Below are positions 17,391 through 27,691 of a stretch of 52,116 nucleotides of DNA, piece by piece. The position numbers and the translations under genes were made by a program. Source of the stretch: Ectocarpus siliculosus (taxonomy: Eukaryota; Sar; Phaeophyceae; Ectocarpales; Ectocarpaceae); NCBI GenBank assembly GCA_000310025.1, contig FN649755.1, positions 155,273-207,388 of the forward strand. The letters are read 5' to 3'. The notes beneath the pieces were generated by a model, which did no database searches, was not told the DNA's origin, and worked only from the letters and a program-made list of their open reading frames with translations. The stretch's first letter is position 1. Each line of letters opens with the position of its first letter.

Positions 17391-17777
17391 GTGTATAATC
17401 AGTCTTCCATTCCGGGAATGGTTAGTGGGGCTTTAGGTAGCCAGTCTTCCATTCCGCCCCCATCTACTCCATCGAGTGAGTGGTGGGGACGTGTCGCCAA
17501 TGGAAACACATATTTTCCTGGGGCCGGCATTAATAACACAGGAGAAAACTTGGGTAGGAGTCCTTTCAAAGTTCCCAAAGCTTCTGTTTTTGACGGGACG
17601 GACGTGTTGTATCCGTCGTGGTCACAATTGTCTGTACTGAGTGCCCACAACAATAATCTGTATGAGGCTTTTGTTTCTGAGCTACATGTAGAGATTTCGA
17701 TTGCAAGCATTGAATTCGATCTGACCCCCTGGGTAGAGAAATTATACAACATACATGGGTGTGCTGTGCCAGACTGA
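17391..17777 (+). pseudogene. Copia gag fragment
   Basis: 128-residue open stretch. It begins with Gly/Ser/Pro-rich sequence like the end of the earlier gag fragment, then reads SVFDGTDVLYPSWSQLSVLSA, similar to the start of Copia Gag (target cDNA-binding UBN2-type region, FDG...Y..W). It stops early at 17775, and the stretch from there to 18156, where protease is expected, is out of frame with stops and shows no DSG/DTG motif. Confidence 0.6.
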
Positions 17778-18156
17778 GATATCAAGCAAGGTGGTTTTTG
17801 TTCGACTGTTTGAATAAGAACTCTCTCAAGACCATGGCTAGGCATGCAGGTTCCCCCAGCAAGTCATTTCGAGTGTTGAAAAATCACTTTCTACCCTTGA
17901 GCCAGAGCACTGTCTGGAACCTTGGAGTTGGTGTTTGTGATTGCTGATGTGAGTTTCTGTAGAGTTGGAGCATGTATTGTAATCTCCCAACTTGGGATAT
18001 CACCTCTTTTCTCCCGGCGCAGATATTGGTGGTGAGTCATGGAATTACCTTGCTTGGTGGTCCTGATGGTGTGATGACTGTTTTCGACGGACATACTATT
18101 TTTCAGAGCTTCGATGGCATGCTGCGTATCGTCTTGAAGATAAATCTGTTGGTTCG

Positions 18157-18357
18157 GTGTTAACTGCCCTCACTCCTTCAAACCCCAAGCATGAACCTAA
18201 GATGGATGTGAACGAGTTTCATAACATTTATGCTCATTCGCATGAGGGATTGCTTCGTACAACTGCAAAGCGACTAGGTATCGAGTTGACCGGTAAAATG
18301 CATGCTTGTACAGGATGTTCGACGTCGAAGGCATTCAAGAAAGGGATTGCTCATTAA
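18157..18357 (+). pseudogene. Copia pre-integrase zinc module
   Basis: Encodes the HHCC-type module found just before Copia integrase: His and His in FHNIYAHSHEGLL, then CTGC. A stop at 18355 and a frame change separate it from the integrase core. Confidence 0.75.
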
Positions 18358-18384
18358 ACAAAATGCAGATCAGACAAAAAGGCG

Positions 18385-19068
18385 GGCAGAGTTTTTGTTG
18401 ACCTGGGAGGGCGGAAGGACGTTGCGTCCGTAGGGGGTAAACATTACCCCATGATAGTGAAGGATGATTTCACAAGACGTACATGGATGTATTTCCTGAA
18501 AAGTAAATCAGACGCTGCGAGTGCTTTCCGGAGTTTCCTTGCAAGTGTGCGTGCTGATGGTATCCCATCATTGGTTGAGATTGTTAGATCTGACAATGGG
18601 GGGGAGTTTTTCGGAGGAGAATTTGCGTCCGTGTGCAACGAGCTCTTGATTAAGCAAGAGTTCACCCCGGCTTACAGTCCCCAATACAACGGTGTTGTAG
18701 AGCGTGGTTTGGGATTGATTGAAATGGCTGCTCGTATTCAGGCAAAAGTTTTGTTTGGGCATGTTCAATTACCTAAGACTGATAGACTATGGGCTGAGGC
18801 GATGCATTGGGCTTGCGAAGCAATTAACCACACAGCTTGTTCCGCTAACCCCGACAGTAAGTCACCGTATGAGATGTGGCATGGTGAAGCTAGTCATGCT
18901 AGACCGTATCCGTTTTTGAAACCGGCGTACTGTAGGTGGCAGCGTCCGTCTAAGCTGCTACCGAAGGGTGAAGCTTGTGCTTTTATGTCGGTCCTTCGAG
19001 AGACCACCCGCGTGACTGTCATAGAGTACTTACGAGGGCTGGAACTATTCAGGAAACAAGGAATGTGA
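18385..19068 (+). pseudogene. Copia integrase core
   Basis: Catalytic core with all three acidic residues readable: Asp in FVDLGGR (near 18397), Asp in VRSDNGGEF (near 18590) and Glu in YNGVVERGLG (near 18700). The first Asp lies upstream of the ATG at 18451 in the same frame, so that ATG is internal. The C-terminal part is frameshifted near 18970 into a Pro/Glu/Gly-rich linker (to about 19780). The enzyme is inactive as part of a broken element. Confidence 0.85.
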
Positions 19069-19830
19069 CATGGGAAGCGTTGCCGTCACAACTCCCTCCA
19101 CCGCAACCGTCTCTCTTGCCGATAGAGGTTGCAGAGCAGGGAGGGGAGGAACGTGACGACGATGTAGAAGCTGAGGTATGGCCGCCTTTAGGGAGAGGAG
19201 TTCCCCACATTCTTTTGCGACGTGATGTCTCTGGTGAAACAATGGATGAGGTTGGCAGTGTTGATGCAGGCAGTGTAGGTCAACCCCCCTCTATGCCATC
19301 TTCGCCCGCGATTAATTCCCCTAGTAGCGCAGCTCCCCCTGTGTCTTCTCCAGCAGACGAGTTCTCCGATGAGGGAGGGCAGGGAGGGCCGGAGACAGGG
19401 CAGACAGAATCGGCGGGTCCGGGAGGGCAGGAGGTAGAGTCGGAGAGTCAGGAAGGTTTGGATCAAGAGTTGGTTGAGCCGGGAGGGCAGGAGGTACAGT
19501 CGGAGGCATTTCCCCCTGCTACGAACGTACCATCCAATCGTCGTGCGCGGCATGAGCTTGCTAGTTACAACACTGCTGTGAATGAGAATGTTGAAGTCAG
19601 AGAAGGCAGAACTCGTGCGCAAACTCGGGCAGTAAATCAGCAGAGCGTACCCGGCCTCATGGCCACTCTAGGACCCATCTCCGCATCAGAAATAATATTG
19701 GCACTCTTAGTCGAACAGAGAGCATCTGATGCAATGGAATTGCCGAAAGTACTAATTAGATGTAGAGTCAGAACCGGGTAGCTATCAAGAAGCCCGCCAA
19801 TCAAAGTATTCCACGATTTGGGACGAAGCC

Positions 19831-20844
19831 ATGTCTGTAGAATTTGAAGGCTTGTTAAGAGCAGGAACGTTTGCGTTAGCAGTAAAGGCTCCGATAGGCT
19901 GTAACGTGATAGATGCTAGATGGGTCTACAAATGGAAAGCAGATGAAACAGGCAAGATAGTGAAGGCCAAGGCTAGGCTTGTAGCGAAGGGCTTCAAGCA
20001 GAAGGATGGTGTGGATTATCTTGAGACTTTCTCGCCTACTGCAAATGCTGCATCGATTCGTTTGTTGGTAGCATTGGCGTGCAAGTATGATTTGGAATTT
20101 CTTCACTTTGACATTGAGCAAGCGTTCGTTCAGTCGGAATTGGATCACGAGGTGTTCATGAAGTTGCCTCCTGGCTGTGAGTCGGTGACAGGAAAGGTAG
20201 TCCGTTTAGACAAGAGTTTGTATGGACTGAGACAGGCATCTAGAACATTTCGCAAGAGATTTGTGTCGGACCTCAAGAGGATTGGTTTCGAACAGTCTCT
20301 GTCTGACCCCTGCGTTCTTCGTTTCATGATGGGAGACGAGGTGTTGGGTATGATTGCGATTCATGTGGATGACATTCTGTATGCAGGAATTGAGAGGCTT
20401 GCCAAGATGGTTGTGGAACCGCTAGGTGACTCTCTCCCCACGAAGAGTTTGGGCGAGGTCAAGTTCTTTCTTGGTTGCGCATTCGTTGGCGACCGCGAGG
20501 CTGGTACGATTGAGATGTCTCAAGAGAGTTACATCAGGAGTGTTGTCGAGAGATTCAATGTTTGTCGCACCAGCTCGATCCCTGCTTCCCCTGTTAGTGA
20601 TTACAGGTCCGTGATGGAGGATGAGGCGGCAGGAGATGTGCCGTTCCGAGAGGTGGTGGGGACCCTGATGTGGATCGCCAACCAGACAAGGCCCGACATC
20701 TCAAATGCTGTGCGGGCGGTGGCGAGGCACTCTCACGAGCCAAAGAAGAGCCACTGGAAGGCGACCCAGAAGATTCTGAATTATCTTCTGGAGACGGCAC
20801 ATCTAACTTTGAAGTACAAGCAGGACACTATGGTAGACGTATAG
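19831..20844 (+). pseudogene. Copia reverse transcriptase (RVT_2 type)
   Basis: 337-residue open frame covering most of the RT: DARWVYKWK, ARLVAKGFKQKDGVDYLETFSP, LHFDIEQAF with the first catalytic Asp, SLYGLRQA, and the HVDD active-site loop. This order and wording are diagnostic of Copia. The frame ends at 20842-20844, where a shift separates it from RNase H. It could encode an intact RT domain, but the upstream polyprotein is broken. Confidence 0.9.
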
Positions 20845-21110
20845 GCACGTTGTTGTACCTAGACGCAGACTTCGCCAGTAAGGCCACTGACCGTAGATCA
20901 GTTTCGGGAGCACTAGTTCTTGTAGCTGACTGTCTTGTTGCTTGGATTTCTAGGACGCAGAAATGTGTCACACTTTCAACCACTGAAGCAGAGTATGTTG
21001 CGATGGGTGACGGTGTGAAAGAGGCTCTGTTTGTCAACGGAATGCTCGAGTTCTTGAGGCCTAGTGAGAAGCTTGGTATGCAGTGCACAGCCTTCACACC
21101 TTCCCTTTAA
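20845..21110 (+). pseudogene. Copia RNase H, C-terminally truncated
   Basis: In another frame from RT: LYLDADFASKATDRRSVSGALV, then CVTLSTTEAEYVAMGDG, the usual Copia RNase H with its Asp and Glu. The final part (DN...A, SKHID...) is missing; the frame runs into unrelated sequence and stops at 21108. Confidence 0.85.
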
Positions 21111-21845
21111 GCCTACTACTGAGGACGAGGGCGCCTCTGCGCCCGGAGACCGGAGCCCTTGTATATACAACATGATATCACGAAATATTTAATCTTCACT
21201 CACTCTCGGAAAGCGTGGAAACTAACGTAGAATTCCACGGATTAATTCCTCGCGGAACTAACGTAGAATTCCAAGGATTAATTTCTCGCGGTGGAAGGGG
21301 CCATTGAACCATGGAGGCCAATGTAAAACCCCATGGAGATAAGCAAGGAATACCCACCCTTGGAGTTTATGGACTTCAATGGCCCGATGAAATGTTTTGA
21401 AAAATTGCTTTATCGAATTTCTACAACCGGGAGCCTATGGTCGCCTAGCAAGGAAGGGCGTGCCCCTCACGACCCGCCCATACACAGACCGAAGTCATCT
21501 TACCGTCCAGGAAACCCACTGCACAGAGAACGCATCAATCTATGCAGGCTACCCCAGAGGGACGACGAGGGCTACGCACTGCCCGAAGAAACGCCACGTG
21601 CGAGAGACCATTCCCTGTGAAAGAGCGTTTACGACGATAAACACTGCTCATGCTTTCTGCCACACTATTTGGACCATGTATGCGTTACGTTGCTCTAAGT
21701 GGAGGAATTTTTTAGGGATAACTCCCGGGTGCAAATATCTTCGACGGGGATCAAGGCCTCAATTCTGCCCCAACTGACCTGATTATCCCCGATACTATTC
21801 CGTCGCGTTTCCCAAGCTCTCGACCCCCTCCAGTACTAGAATGTC
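21111..21845. other. Sequence between Copia relic and hAT element
   Basis: No recognisable gene. A 37-bp sequence (ACTAACGTAGAATTCC type) is repeated twice at 21217-21290. Bases 21760-21837 read openly up to the hAT insertion and the same style of sequence continues after it, so a degraded coding stretch may have been hit. Confidence 0.4.
21217..21290. repeat. Two copies of a 37-bp tandem repeat
   Basis: Copies start at 21217 and 21254, each GGAACTAACGTAGAATTCCA followed by GGATTAATT(C/T)CTCGC, with three or fewer differences. Confidence 0.85.
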
Positions 21846-22796
21846 TAGGGTTGGTTGTGTATCGGAGCCGATATGTTTGATATAATCGGACGATATATAT
21901 CGTATCGAATATCTATTGTCAGCCCCGATATGTTGGGCGATATATTTGAGGGGGCTCCGTGAATCAAAAAGGGGGCATATGTTACAACAGTTACACGTTT
22001 GGACCCCCTATGAGGCCTCGCTGTTGCGGCGGCTGTTGCTTTGGACCACAGAAGAGCAGACCGAACACCGAACACTAGCCGAACACCCCATGAGTACCCC
22101 ACCAGCAGCAGACCAGGATGGAGGGTCCTCCACGCCGGTGGTTGCAGTAGAACCAGTTTCAGACACAGAGACAGCAGAGCGTTCGAAGAAAAACGAGCGG
22201 GCTGCGAAGGTGGAGAGGGTCAAGATGGAGCCGAAGCTGCCCAAGCCCCCGAATGCCTCACACCCGGTGTGGAAGCATTTCAGGGTGTATCGGAACCCAT
22301 GCCATTCGGGCATCGCGATCTGTCAGTTGTGCGTGCCAAACGGCGACTTTCACTGTGCAGAGACCAAGATCACAAAAACACGAAAAACTTAGGCTGTGTT
22401 GTAGAAACATGACAAGATTCAGAGAGAGAGGGAGGACGAGGGAGGTGGGAACGTGTTTTGGAAGCAGCTTCGTGAAGACGTTCAAACGTGGTCGTGTTGT
22501 ACCACCCAACCAAAGCTTCGAAAGAGAACTGACTAATCATCTGTCATTTATTGTCGATGGTTTCCAAGTTTTAGCGTTTTTCAGTAGTTTTCAGGATATC
22601 ACCCACCAAAAAATGGCATGGTCGAAGTGCCCCAAAATCACCCAAAAAATATGCTCTAGTGAAGACAAATCGCGTTAAAAAACGCCTCCGGCGGGGCGCC
22701 TCCAGCGGGGCCCCTCACCAGCCGGGGGGCCGAGGGGGGGCTCGCTTCGCTCGCCGATATTTTTATATCGTTCGGCTGCGCCGATACACAACCCTA
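21846..22796 (+). mobile_element. hAT-type DNA transposon, internally deleted
   Basis: 951-bp element with terminal inverted repeats (left TAGGGTTGGTTGTGTATCGG, right reverse complement TAGGGTTGTGTATCGG). A perfect 8-bp target duplication AGAATGTC lies at 21838-21845 and 22797-22804. Eight-base duplications and a TAGGGTTG-type end are hallmarks of hAT. It encodes only a BED finger, so it lacks the catalytic region and would need a transposase in trans. GATATA-rich and CTCGCTTCGCTCG sequences lie just inside the ends. Confidence 0.92.
22090..22392 (+). CDS. BED zinc-finger fragment of a hAT transposase
   Basis: The ATG-start ORF gives 100 residues; the frame is open further 5' but without features. 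After a Ser/Thr-, then Lys/Glu-rich N-terminus, SHPVWKHFRVYR and AICQLC match the start of a BED-type zinc finger, a DNA-binding domain at the N-terminus of many hAT transposases. The His pair that should complete the finger is not in this frame, because a stop follows at 22390; a neighbouring frame continues with KNLRLCCRNMTRF, so a small indel is likely. The RNase H-like catalytic domain is absent. It may still bind the element ends if translated. Confidence 0.6.
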   Translation: MSTPPAADQDGGSSTPVVAVEPVSDTETAERSKKNERAAKVERVKMEPKLPKPPNASHPVWKHFRVYRNPCHSGIAICQLCVPNGDFHCAETKITKTRKT

Positions 22797-22804
22797 AGAA
22801 TGTC

Positions 22805-23776
22805 GCTTTCCATCTCGTCATCCAAGTCTTGCACTTCGAAACGGACGAGACGCAACGGCGGGCGGCAGGGGCTATTTCGACCGGGCTATCTTAGACGCAC
22901 ATTCGGAAGACAATCCAGCCGATCCCGAAATCAAAACCTCAGCAGTTCTATGTACGCGTTTCTAAATTACGGCAATATGGAGTAATTTTCAAACGGGGGT
23001 GGTGAATCAGAGAGGGAGGGGGTCGAGTTGCATTGGTTCCATTACCCTGCCTACATCATAAAAACAGCGAGTTGCAACAACGCATGTATAAGGGTCTCCC
23101 CAAAAACTACCAGATACGAGTCCCTTGCGGGAGCAGAGGGTACACATGAACGCGAGAACTTCGGGGGAACGCTGCCTTGAACTCTAGGTATCTACAACAC
23201 GGCCGAAGTTTAGGCATACAACAGATGACCATGTCCCACTTCACGCGATTTTTTTTATACATGGCGCTGGTGTTCGGCGCGAATGGGCAGTCCCCCTACA
23301 ATGAATGATGTAAAGTGATCTACACTAGGGGAAAGACGACAGCAACCAAACTTGTGATGTGACTATGTACCACGGGCGCGCGCGGATGAGGCCGTACATG
23401 TCAAAAGTGGGGTGGTCGTAGTATGCTAGAGTCGGAACGTACAAGTTGTCTGACAACTTAATATTATGGTACTCCCGGCTTGCAGCTAGGGTGCGGCGGA
23501 ACCTCAAATTTACCTCGGAAAAAAAAGAGTTTCATTCCAAGCTTCGCTCTATATTGTCATCTTCCATAGGGAAAAATCAACACGTGCACACAAGTGCCAA
23601 AACCCACCCTAGAAAAATCAACACGTGCACAGAAGAGCCAAAACCCACCCTAGAAAAATCGCCTCTTCGCTGCTGGCTCTTCCCCTGGCGCCAGGTCTAT
23701 GTGATTTTTGGCCTCCTCTGTCTTCTATCCTCGTTAACATACGCGACCGACCCTCTTTTTTCAGTTTTCCGCGATA
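22805..23776. other. Non-coding stretch with a 41-bp tandem duplication
   Basis: No gene recognised. Two 41-bp copies (AAAAATCAACACGTGCACA start) lie at 23572-23612 and 23613-23653, each ending in CCCACCCTAG. Confidence 0.6.
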
Positions 23777-25039
23777 AGACCCATGTTTATGGTCGCCAAA
23801 TCTTTGCGAAAATGTTTATATTTTCAAACATTTGTGGACAAAGATTTTGTTTCACTGTTTATGGGAGAAAATCTTCGGCAAAATATTCTCAAACATTTTG
23901 AAATGGGGCAAAAGTCGCTCGTTTGACAAAATATTCTCAAACATTTTGAAATGGGGCAGGTCGTGAAAATGTTTCCCGAGAGCGGCGAGATTAGTAGCCG
24001 ACCGCCCCTTCCGTCCTAAACACCAACCACTGCGCAGCGCACACTCAACGTAGCAAGCTCATAGAGGGATCCGGGCAACCCTAGAGTCACCGTGTCAATG
24101 TTTTGCCGGCTGATACATGGCGGGAGCTCGTCAAGCGTGCACAAAAAAACAAACAGACAGGGGTGGTTTGGAGGGCACGGAGAAAGCGTGGTTTGTGTCT
24201 CCGAACGGCAAAAAGTCGGCTGCTTCAGAGGAGAGGTGAGCACAAAACTATCCAGCTCTCGTCCTCTAGACCATCGATTCATGTTTTGTTTTCTTGGGTG
24301 TCTTCTCCATCAACGGCTCTCATCCGGGTGTGTGTGGTTCAGCAGTGGACGTATTCAACAGGCAGGGAGGCGCGTCGCTGTGAACTCGATGTGTTGAAAA
24401 AGTCTTTCTTGGGACGGAGGAACAAGCCCTCTATATTCAAGTGAAAAAATAGACCGAAAAAAAACGTTGTGTCCACAACGTTGCGCGCACAACGATGTGC
24501 CTCCCTGCCGGCTGAGCGCGGCCACTGCTAACCCACGCACAATCGGATGAGAGTCGTTGATGGAGAAGACACCCGAGAAGACAAAACAGGAATCGATGGT
24601 CTAGAGGACGAGAGCTGGATAGTTTTGTACTCACATGTCCTCTCAAGCGGCCGACTTTTTGCCGTTGGGAAGCGCTGACGCACGTTTTGGTCTCTTTTTG
24701 ACACCGAGAACATTTTTTCTCGCACGCACGGAGCGCTATCGCCACATATTGGTGGGCACAACATCAGCTCAGTGCATCAAGGGTTGTGGGGAGCCCTTTG
24801 CGAGCTCGTTACATTCAGTTTCCATGACGCATTTGTGGTTTGTCTGTCACAAATCGTTTGGTAGCAGTAGACCACGATTCCCGCCGCACGTGCGATGCAT
24901 TTCGAGAAAACCACACGATAAAGATTTTTTCGCCCATAAAAACGGCACTCAAATGTTCCTCTGGCAGATATTCGCGCGCAAACGTTTGACAACATTTGAA
25001 GATTTTTTTCAAAGATTTGGCGACCATAAACATGGGTCT
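23777..25039. mobile_element. Foldback element with arms of about 0.6 kb
   Basis: The left arm (from 23777, AAGACCCATGTTTATGGTCG) and the right arm (to 25039) are inverted copies. Two blocks match strongly: the outer ends (about 23777-23890 with 24920-25039) and a long inner block (about 24180-24390 with 24490-24670), where both strands encode the same meaningless peptide. The arms have different insertions and deletions between these blocks. The centre (24400-24480) is AT-rich. The terminal 20 bases also contain a small internal inverted repeat. No transposase is present. Confidence 0.8.
23879..23957. repeat. Short duplication inside the foldback left arm
   Basis: AAAATATTCTCAAACATTTT plus GAAATGGGGCA occurs twice, about 47 bases apart. 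Confidence 0.7.
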
Positions 25040-25903
25040 AACGCACATTGATTTTGGCAGTTCGTTAATACACGGCCTAATGTTCCAATTTCGGTTCGAT
25101 ACCACAATTTTTAGACAAGATTCACCCTGACTCCAAACCCAAATAACAGCAACTGCAGACCTCCCACAACAGTTTGTTGGTCTTATTCACAGTTCAACCA
25201 TTAGAGGCAGGAAGACGAGTGGGGAGTACAGAACGGAGGAGGGGTGTACGTTTCGAAGGAAAGGCCTGATGCTCATGCTTTGAATCATCACAACGGGCGG
25301 GCTCGTTTCGGGTCTTCTTGTTCAGGTCTTGAGTTCATTTATGATTCGATCCTTTCGTGTGGGCTGTGTACCATATAACACGAAATATATATAAAACGTC
25401 CAATTGCTTTCAGGTATGGCGCACGGGACTTCCCAGCGCACGCGTGTTGCCTGCCGGTTCTAGCAGGCAAGACATGGTATGCAACCATCGGAGGTATAGG
25501 AAGACCAGTGGGGGTATAGAAAGGAGAAGGAGCTGTTGGTGTAGGGTTTTGAGGGAAGCGCACAAAATCCAACAAGCTGTCGTGGGTTTCAGATACTGTA
25601 GAGCAGGCGGCGCTCGTCGTGCAGTCAGTACCCTCGAGAGTGCTCTACAAGACGCGCCCCAATCTCGGCCGAAACTAGAGGTTCTTTAGTGCGGGCGCGT
25701 TCTGGAGTGGGTGAGCATGCTTTTGGGGTTGCGCTCCACGACATTCCACGACAGCTTCCTGGCGATATATTTTGACCTTGTATTTTCCCCAGTACGACGG
25801 CTGCACGAGCGTCCGCTGCTACCGCCGTGTTTGTGCGTTCGAGACACACCTGATGGTGGCGGAAATTCCTATCGCTTGAACCGGCAGCGTACGCCTAATG
25901 CGG
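25040..25903. other. Unannotated stretch
   Basis: No gene recognised. The longest plus-strand ORF (25357-25689) has no family features. A small stem-loop TTGCCTGC...GCAGGCAA lies at about 25448-25471. Confidence 0.4.
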
Positions 25904-25991
25904 ACCGGTCGCCCCGGTGGTCTAGTTGGTAACCTCGAAACCTTCTAGAGGCCAGGTCAGGGGTTCGGATCCCGGCGTAAGCGAGCTTTTC
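25904..25991 (+). repeat. tRNA-derived SINE-like copy A
   Basis: Pol III boxes at tRNA spacing: A-box-like TGGTCTAGTTGG (25918-25929) and B-box-like GGTTCGGATCC (25962-25972). It is similar along its length to the minus strand of 40914-41007, including the flanking ACCGGTCGCC. The ends cannot form an acceptor stem and the anticodon arm is imperfect, so I do not call a functional tRNA. A second A-box-like sequence (TGGCCTAGTGGATAGCGC) follows at about 26027. Confidence 0.6.
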
Positions 25992-26883
25992 TTGCAAAGT
26001 GGGTTTTTCTCTCGCTTCCGCTCCTGGCCTAGTGGATAGCGCTATGTAGTTCGTGTGTACACAGAGGGAAGAGAGTGCTGAATTCTTCTCGTACAAAAAA
26101 TCGAAGGCAAAGTACCGCAGGAGGGGAGGGTAGAGAGTAGAGAGGGGCCCTCTCTTCTGTGAGACCACGGGTTGGAGTAAACGGCACTACTACTGCTGTG
26201 AGCGCTGATTTGAAGTGAAGACAAAAAAAATAAATATATATATATATATCTGTGGCCGCCACATGCTCGAGAGAGAGTAAACAAAGACAGAAAATATATC
26301 TGTTTGGTTGGCCAATCAGTCAATAATTCCGAGTTCCCGTTCCTCGCTACCAACGGTTTGATGTGTAGGGAGGGGGGATAAAGTAAGCCCGATGGTTCTT
26401 GAGGTTGCCAATACCTCCTTGCTTTGATTTCAAAGCTCACTGCTGTAATCCAGCGGTCTTGGGTAGGACTTGAGGATCGGGGGTACAGCTGCGGGGGCGG
26501 GGGGCCGGATAGCTGTGGAGACTGGTTGTCGGCTCCGCTGAACATATCACGGCGACTTGCCAACATTTTCTGGCACCAAGGAGCAGCTGTGAGCAACATT
26601 CGAAGGTACGCTTTCCACCAAACCGAACACCTTTCCACAACGTACATGCACGAGTCAAACCAGCGACCAGCTTGCCTTCTTTTGCTCTTGAAACTTCACC
26701 AGACGGAGGGAGAGTCGGTGGTCAACCGTTACGTGTGCTCGCATCCGACGTCGTTAGCAACGCTCTCGCTGCAAAACGCTACTCCGAGGCTCGTTGCTAT
26801 GACAGCAGCGGTAAGCGGGAAATATTTTCTGGACGCGATTAGGCAGCGGCTGTGAGTCCCCACACGACCGCCCTCCTATGCAT
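25992..26883. other. Unannotated stretch with a TA microsatellite
   Basis: No recognisable gene. A TA dinucleotide run lies at about 26233-26250. ORFs of up to 200 residues on both strands overlap each other and show no domain. Confidence 0.4.
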
Positions 26884-26927
26884 ACGTGTAGTGGAAGGCC
26901 GACACATTTCGGCCTTCCGCTACACGT
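26884..26927. other. Strong hairpin, 19-bp stem with 6-base loop
   Basis: ACGTGTAGTGGAAGGCCGA is followed after CACATT by its inverted copy with a single T/C difference (a G-U pair on one strand). It could be a small-RNA precursor, a transcript end or a tiny inverted-repeat element. Confidence 0.75.
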
Positions 26928-27691
26928 CAAGATTCATGTCCGTCCTCCCGTAGGTGTTTGATATTTTTTCTGGTGATGATCCCCGTGGAATTGAAGCGCC
27001 ATCAGTGAATGAAATACGGGTGTTGTCGCTATCAGATGTTTACCCGAAGCGGGATGATTGTTTAGTATCCAAAGCGGAGTGATTGTTCATGTACTCTATT
27101 GAGCGCGCGTGAGTGAGCAAGCGAATACATCATGCGCTTTGATTCGCCAGCGGTGTTTTCTAGGACGGGTTCCTGGTGTACACGGGCGAGCATCTTTTTC
27201 GCGCAGAAGAACCGACAGCTTCCGATACCAAATCTCGCACTCCATGGTGGCTCGTGTGGCTCGCCCTTTGAACGGCGGTTGTTGGCCGTTCGAACCTTGG
27301 AAGGGCCGGTCTCCGCTGTGCATGTAGCGGAAAACGATCACACCTACCACCTAACACCGTCCGTGTAACGTACATACTAACATACCCCCTACCGTCGACA
27401 AGAGGCACACGAGCTATGGAAGTATACGGGCCTTCGGGCACCACCCTGTATGTAGCTTTTATCACGCAGAGGTGCCAAAACGCCGATACGTGCCAAGAAC
27501 GTAGGGTGCGGAAAATGATTTTGTCTCAGGTTACATGATGTACGCAACGCACGACGAGGCATTTTTGTGAGCAATTAGGTGTGATTTACATATAGAACAC
27601 ACACCCCTTTGGATCATCATGTATTGTTTCGCGTCACTTGATGCATGTTTTCCCCGGAAATGCAGGATATTAATATGCTTCTTCCAATATA
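26928..27691. other. Unannotated stretch
   Basis: No gene recognised; short ORFs only. Confidence 0.35.

Larger units (their letters stand above)
15335..21110 (+). mobile_element. Decayed Ty1/Copia-type LTR retrotransposon
   Basis: Plus-strand remnants lie in Copia order: Gag, pre-integrase zinc module, integrase, RT, RNase H. They are split by frameshifts and stops, so the element is dead. A weak candidate 5' LTR is 15363-15525 (starts TGTTG, ends CAACA), followed by a CAGAAGCCA stretch reminiscent of a Copia primer site. I find no second copy of that sequence at the 3' end, and RNase H is cut short at about 21110. Confidence 0.85.

Noticed and set aside
24092-24745. Two copies of a conserved small protein on opposite strands
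   Set aside because: They are the two arms of the foldback element, so the similarity is at DNA level.
25904-25991. A functional tRNA gene
   Set aside because: A and B boxes are present, but the acceptor ends do not pair and the T and anticodon arms have mismatches; the same body recurs with shared non-tRNA flanks at 40.9-41.0 kb.
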